Assembly (NCBI GenBank): GCA_045117315.1
Contig: JBGUNJ010000221.1
Span: forward strand, 1 to 23,846
DNA: 23,846 bases
Source of the DNA: CAG-791 sp045117315
GTDB taxonomy: Bacteria > Bacillota > Clostridia > Lachnospirales > Lachnospiraceae
Direction of reading: 5' to 3'
Below, one piece after another: positions 20,402 through 23,846 of the stretch (position 1 is the stretch's first letter; each line of letters begins with the position of its first letter). Under the pieces are notes generated by a model, which searched no databases, had not been told where the DNA came from, and saw nothing but the letters and a program-made list of their open reading frames with translations. The position numbers and the translations under genes are program-made.

Positions 20402-21313
20402 TTACATAAGCAGATTCACAGCCATCCCACACAGGAAAGAAACCAGCATCACGAAAAGAATATACAGCGCGAATCGTTTCCACCCCATAGCGATCTTCAG
20501 CGCTCCAAGGTTCGTGATCTTTGTGGCCGGTCCGGTGATCATGAAGGCTGCCGCGCTCCCCATGCTCATGCCATCCCACAGCCACTGCCGAAGCAGTGGT
20601 ATGGTTCCTCCTCCGCAGGCATAGAGAGGCACGCCGATGGTCGCCGCCATCAGGAGGCCCCAGGCTTCATTTCCACCGAATACCTTTGTCATCAGGTCCT
20701 GCGGCACATACCGCTGGAACAGGGCTGACAGCAGGATGCCAAAAAGAAAATACAGTCCGGTTGCCTTCACGTTTCTCCAGACATTCAGAAGATACCTGAT
20801 CATCAGGTTCGGATGTGTGTCATGGCTGGCTTTTTCTTCAAAGCTGCCAAAATCAAAGAAATCCCGGTTCCGGTAAAACAGAAAAACCAGAAGGCCGGCG
20901 GCGCAGCCGCAGAAGAAACATGTAACGATACGCACGGTCAGTGCTGTCGTGCCCAGCGCCGCGCTGTAAATGATCAACTGAGGATTCAGCAGGATGGAGG
21001 CCATCATGAAGGCGGCCAGCCAGTCTTCCCGCATGCCCTGTTTCCGGAATGAAGCCGCAATAGGAATCGTCCCGTACATGCAGAGCGGAGAGGCGATCCC
21101 CAGGATACAGGCAGGGATAATGCCGAACAGGCCCCATTTCTTATTGCTCATCCCGGCAAAGATGCTGTGGATCTTATCCTTTGCAAAGACAGAAATGAGA
21201 GATCCGATCAGCATGCCGATAATCCAGTACCGGCATATCTGCCGGAACTGGATCTCGAAATAGTACCAGATATAAATGATTTCTCTTCTGAGGACTGTTA
21301 ATAGTTCAGTCAT
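20402..21313 (-). CDS. ArsP/YraQ-type (DUF318) membrane permease
   Basis: A 303-residue integral membrane protein with about 8 hydrophobic segments. The two repeated signature regions of the DUF318/ArsP permease family are present: IASPLCMYGTIPIAASFRKQ (residues about 73-92) and VPLYACGGGTIPLLRQWL followed by GPATKITNLG. Characterised relatives export organoarsenicals or heavy metals. The conserved cysteines in SPLC and YACGGG fit a thiophilic substrate. Its ATG (21311-21313) overlaps the DUF362 lipoprotein gene by 8 bp, so the two are translationally coupled and presumably work together. The substrate is unknown. Confidence 0.8.
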   Translation of the reverse strand: MTELLTVLRREIIYIWYYFEIQFRQICRYWIIGMLIGSLISVFAKDKIHSIFAGMSNKKWGLFGIIPACILGIASPLCMYGTIPIAASFRKQGMREDWLAAFMMASILLNPQLIIYSAALGTTALTVRIVTCFFCGCAAGLLVFLFYRNRDFFDFGSFEEKASHDTHPNLMIRYLLNVWRNVKATGLYFLFGILLSALFQRYVPQDLMTKVFGGNEAWGLLMAATIGVPLYACGGGTIPLLRQWLWDGMSMGSAAAFMITGPATKITNLGALKIAMGWKRFALYILFVMLVSFLCGMAVNLLM

Positions 21314-22460
21314 CGATGCTTACCAGTTCGTAGGTTCGACTGCCGAGACCGATCTCCTCGGCATGCTCCAGGGTGTGAATAGCATGAAGAGACTCCATCC
21401 GCTCAACGAGGGATTCATTCCCTTCTGCCTGATAGATGAGATCCACGCAGGCCTGATCCAAAGCTACAGGGTCTGTGCCTGCCAGAATGCCGATATCATG
21501 AATATCGGGCTCCGCCGGATGTCCGTCACAGTCGCAGTCCACGGAGAGCCGGTTCATCACATTGATGTAGATGATGTGCTCTTTGCCCACATGGCTGCTG
21601 AAGCCGGAGACCATTTCCGCCAGTGCTTCCAGCCAGGCATCCTGGTCGCTGTACCAGATGCTGCCGCTGGTCTTTGTTCCTGCTGTATGGACATACACCT
21701 TGCCGCTCGGGGAAGAGATGCCGATTCCGACATTTTTGATCGCGCCTCCGAAGCCCGCCATCGCATGTCCTTTGAAATGGGAGAGGATCACCCAGTCGCT
21801 GTAGTTCTCCGCATGGCTTCCGACGATGATTCTGTCGAGCCTTGTTCCGCCCGACATAGGCCACTCCACTTCGCCCTCCTCATCCATGAGGTCAAAATCA
21901 GCGATTGCCGTAAATCCATGATCTTCCGCGACCTGCTTGTGCATGGCAGAACTCGATCGTGATCCGCCGTAGGCTGTGTTGCACTCTACGATTGTACCAT
22001 CTACTTTCTTTACCAGATCCCCGATCAGCTCCGGATGAAGATAATTGCTGGCCGGAGGTTCGCCGGTCGAGATTTTAACAGCTACACTGCCTTCCGGAGT
22101 CCACCCGAGCGCCTCATAGATCCTTACCAGACCTTCCGCGGAGATATCGGATGTGAAATATACGACCGGTGCCTGGGAAGCGTCAGCATGTGCAGCATCT
22201 TTTGTTTCCGCTGCAGCTGCTGTATCTGCAGTTGCAGCTTTATTTTCAGTTCCCTCTGTATCTGCAGTTTCCGCTTTATTTGCAGCTGCCTCAGATCCCG
22301 GATTTTTTGTTTCTGCCCCCGATGAGGCGGCTGATTCTTTATCGGCCTGCTGCTCAGCGTGCTGCGAGCTGCTTCCTGTTCCTGCATGGCTTTCTGCGCA
22401 CCCGGCCAGAAGGAGGCATATTGCCAGGCATGCTGCCATCGCGCTAAAATACTTTTTCAT
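21306..22460 (-). CDS. DUF362-domain lipoprotein
   Basis: A 384-residue protein. The signal peptide MKKYFSAMAACLAICLLLAG ends in a lipobox with Cys21 (LAGC), so it should be anchored outside the membrane. Residues 24-95 are a low-complexity Ala/Glu/Thr/Lys linker. Residues 98-384 form a DUF362 domain, with HFKGHAMAGFGGAIKN (228-243), SVDCDCDGHPAEPDIHDIGI (306-325) and GTDPVALDQACVDLI (328-342). The start at 22458-22460 has AAGGAG 10 bp upstream; an earlier in-frame start would put eight residues before the signal peptide. DUF362 proteins are usually cytoplasmic and often carry ferredoxin domains; none is present here. Coupled to a downstream permease gene by an 8-bp overlap. The function is unknown; metal binding through the CDCDGH region is a guess. 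Confidence 0.8.
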   Translation of the reverse strand: MKKYFSAMAACLAICLLLAGCAESHAGTGSSSQHAEQQADKESAASSGAETKNPGSEAAANKAETADTEGTENKAATADTAAAAETKDAAHADASQAPVVYFTSDISAEGLVRIYEALGWTPEGSVAVKISTGEPPASNYLHPELIGDLVKKVDGTIVECNTAYGGSRSSSAMHKQVAEDHGFTAIADFDLMDEEGEVEWPMSGGTRLDRIIVGSHAENYSDWVILSHFKGHAMAGFGGAIKNVGIGISSPSGKVYVHTAGTKTSGSIWYSDQDAWLEALAEMVSGFSSHVGKEHIIYINVMNRLSVDCDCDGHPAEPDIHDIGILAGTDPVALDQACVDLIYQAEGNESLVERMESLHAIHTLEHAEEIGLGSRTYELVSIDD

Positions 22461-22569
22461 ATCGTATAAACTCCTTCCCAACAAATACGTTTCCTGCAGA
22501 TCTCTGCTTCATTCGGACGATCAGATATGGTCACAAGCCCTGATGATCCCTTCAGAGGCTTGCGTAAAA

Positions 22570-22692
22570 TCAGTTCATTTTTGCGCAGTTTCCGACCTTA
22601 TCGCCGGTTACGAAATACTCATAAGTCGGGAACTCGAAGAGTACCGGGCAGGGATACAGAGCGAGGGTCGCTCCAATATTTTTCTTGCTCAT
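22570..22692 (-). pseudogene. Probable remnant of a flavin reductase-like gene (40 codons)
   Basis: A short frame beginning MSKKNIGATLALYPCPVLF, which resembles the N-terminus of flavin reductase-like proteins (ALYPCPV motif), then joins EYFVTGDKVGNCAKMN, which resembles the C-terminal part of such proteins. The roughly 120 residues expected between them are missing, so I read it as an internally deleted gene. AAGGAG lies 10 bp before the ATG. It could instead be a genuine small protein. Confidence 0.4.
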
Positions 22693-22693
22693 C

Positions 22694-22765
22694 TTATTTC
22701 ATCTCCTTTTCCCAGAAACGAATCACATTCAGTTCCAGACTGTCTGCCACTTTTTCAAGTCTCAT
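22694..22765 (-). other. Very short reading frame (23 codons) after the NudC gene
   Basis: MRLEKVADSLELNVI then RFWEKEMK and stop. It begins in a short direct repeat of the NudC stop region (TTATGAGACCTG / TTATGAGACTTG). It may be a fragment of a DRTGG-like gene start or chance. No ribosome site is convincing. Confidence 0.2.
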
Positions 22766-22775
22766 AAGCCAGGTC

Positions 22776-23684
22776 TCATAATGCCCCTTCTTTAAACCGG
22801 GCGATCATCTCAAAAGTCAGGGAAACGCCGTTGTCATGGACCCGGATCTCCTCCCTGGGAATCCAGACCGCTTCCGACACTTCATTGGTATCGTGTACGG
22901 CAATCTCATCACTTCCGTCGAGGTCGCAGATGACTCCGATCATCAGATTGGAGGCAAAACCCCAGGGCTGGGACTTGTAATAACGGATATTGGTGACCTT
23001 GATTCCGGCCTCCTCCATGACCTCACGGCGCACAGCATCTTCAATTGTCTCCCCGACCTCGATAAATCCCGCGATCAGGGAAGTCCCGGCATAACCGTCC
23101 TCTTCACGCGGTTTATAGCAGATCATCAGCAGCCTGTCCTCATGCTCTACCGCAATGGTTACCGCCGGCATAACGCGGGGGAAATCCATATTCCCGCAGG
23201 AGGTACACCGGACGCAGCGCATCCGGGGATGCACGCTCATATGACCGCCGCAGCGGCCGCAGAAGCGGTTTCCGTTGTACCAGGAGGAGAGCTGGAAAGC
23301 TGTCTCCGCACCGAAATAGATATTCTTTGGAAGGGGTTCATTTTCAAACCCGAAGGGCAGAAACGTCATCCCCGTAAAGGCAAAGTCCGGAACCTTCTCC
23401 CCCATGTAGAGAAAGCTATAATACCCCTTCTCTCCGATAGTAAACAGATATACCAGCCTGCCTCCCTTTTCCGCCGCTTTTTGATCTGCCTCTGCGTCCT
23501 GCGGATCAAACCAGTAATCGGCAAAAAGCACCGCCTCCGGGAGGGACATGGCTCCCTCCGCATCCAGCCGCATCAGCAGGTTTCTTCCATTCTTTTCGAA
23601 AACAGCTGCCAGATCGCCCGCTTTGGGGGCAATATTTCGATATTCATTCGAAAAGATTTCATTGTTGCTCAATTCATGAATCAT
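22776..23684 (-). CDS. nudC: NADH pyrophosphatase / RNA deNADding Nudix hydrolase
   Basis: A 302-residue NudC. Features in order: an N-terminal domain (1-135), a zinc ribbon with Cys142, Cys145, Cys160 and Cys163, a Nudix box GFIEVGETIEDAVRREVMEE (206-225) with all consensus residues (Gly206, Glu212, Arg220-Glu221, Glu224-Glu225, Gly227), and the NudC signature SQPWGFASNLM (238-248). The enzyme hydrolyses NAD(H) to NMN(H) and AMP and removes NAD caps from RNA 5' ends. I start it at the ATG at 23682-23684 with GGGAGAGG 5 bp upstream; the longer frame to 23747 has no ribosome site. It lies between an MDR-family gene and gene remnants. Confidence 0.9.
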   Translation of the reverse strand: MIHELSNNEIFSNEYRNIAPKAGDLAAVFEKNGRNLLMRLDAEGAMSLPEAVLFADYWFDPQDAEADQKAAEKGGRLVYLFTIGEKGYYSFLYMGEKVPDFAFTGMTFLPFGFENEPLPKNIYFGAETAFQLSSWYNGNRFCGRCGGHMSVHPRMRCVRCTSCGNMDFPRVMPAVTIAVEHEDRLLMICYKPREEDGYAGTSLIAGFIEVGETIEDAVRREVMEEAGIKVTNIRYYKSQPWGFASNLMIGVICDLDGSDEIAVHDTNEVSEAVWIPREEIRVHDNGVSLTFEMIARFKEGAL

Positions 23685-23712
23685 AAAAACCTCTCCCTTT
23701 ACTGTGAAAGCT

Positions 23713-23728
23713 CCGGTCATGCGACCGG
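23713..23728 (-). terminator. Weak hairpin between the MDR oxidoreductase and nudC
   Basis: CCGGTC-ATGC-GACCGG, 6-bp stem, followed on the minus strand by AGCTTTC. It may weakly terminate the upstream gene; the T-run is poor. Confidence 0.3.
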
Positions 23729-23769
23729 GGACACCGCGTGCCCGCACACAAGTCTTAAAAATTTTCCTG

Positions 23770-23846
23770 TCAGATCACCACGATTACTTTTCCAAAACTA
23801 TGGGCACTCTCCAGATATGCATGTGCCTCCGGTACCTGTGCCAGAG
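23770..23846 (-). CDS. MDR-family zinc-type alcohol dehydrogenase/quinone oxidoreductase, C-terminal end only
   Basis: Twenty-five codons are visible before the window edge, ending LAQVPEAHAYLESAHSFGKV then IVVI and TGA. The pattern EAHxYLESxxxxGKVVxxI is the usual C-terminus of medium-chain dehydrogenase/reductase proteins of the quinone-oxidoreductase branch. Nothing more can be said about the substrate. Confidence 0.75.
   Translation of the reverse strand, partial: LAQVPEAHAYLESAHSFGKVIVVI

Overview
The window looks like a chromosomal segment of an anaerobic Firmicute, most likely a Clostridia/Lachnospiraceae-type bacterium. This is inferred from strong AGGAGG-type ribosome sites, roughly even base composition, a SUV3-like helicase with a C-terminal zinc finger, an HTH-Uma2 fusion, a two-subunit tartrate dehydratase and a lipobox-carrying DUF362 protein. 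No rRNA, tRNA, CRISPR array or complete insertion sequence was found.

Layout. 1-233: 5' part of a type-2 PTS EIIA gene (minus). 733-2368: overlapping pair of a HipA-like kinase and a DUF2442-like/HTH partner (plus). 2551-2847: small XRE regulator (minus) with an intrinsic terminator inside its frame. 3256-3880: probable large structured non-coding RNA, followed on the same strand by a DUF2828 protein (TROVE-like helices plus a vWA domain) at 4364-5869. 6108-12509 (minus): tartrate island, in transcription order LysR regulator, SLC13/DASS transporter, L(+)-tartrate dehydratase alpha and beta, and a tartrate/D-malate-type beta-decarboxylating dehydrogenase. A well-formed promoter with a LysR-type dyad upstream lies in front of the transporter. 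12683-15805: 1040-residue SUV3-like RNA helicase (minus). 16090-17142: XRE-Uma2 fusion (minus) with promoter and palindromic operator. 17461-18936: two-ferredoxin Fe-S protein with a winged-helix-like N-terminus (plus). 19152-20043: RelB/DinJ-like antitoxin and zeta-family toxin (minus). 20402-22460: DUF362 lipoprotein translationally coupled to an ArsP/YraQ-type permease (minus). 22570-22765: gene remnants. 22776-23684: NudC NADH pyrophosphatase (minus). 23770-23846: C-terminal end of an MDR-family oxidoreductase (minus).

The tartrate genes form a coherent pathway: the transporter brings in the dicarboxylate, TtdAB dehydrates L(+)-tartrate to oxaloacetate, and the dehydrogenase could handle tartrate or D-malate by oxidation and decarboxylation. 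The LysR protein is the probable inducer-responsive activator.

The most unusual property is in the non-coding DNA. About eleven gaps each carry their own private tandem array, with units from 13 to 68 bp and no obvious relation between arrays. At several genes (XRE, DUF2828, transporter, helicase, NudC) the repeat unit contains the gene's own last codons and stop codon, so the 3' end is echoed downstream. A separate family of long palindromes built on a GAACCGTCCCC core occurs three times. The other lead is the structured RNA next to the DUF2828 gene, which recalls Ro60/Rsr with Y RNA.
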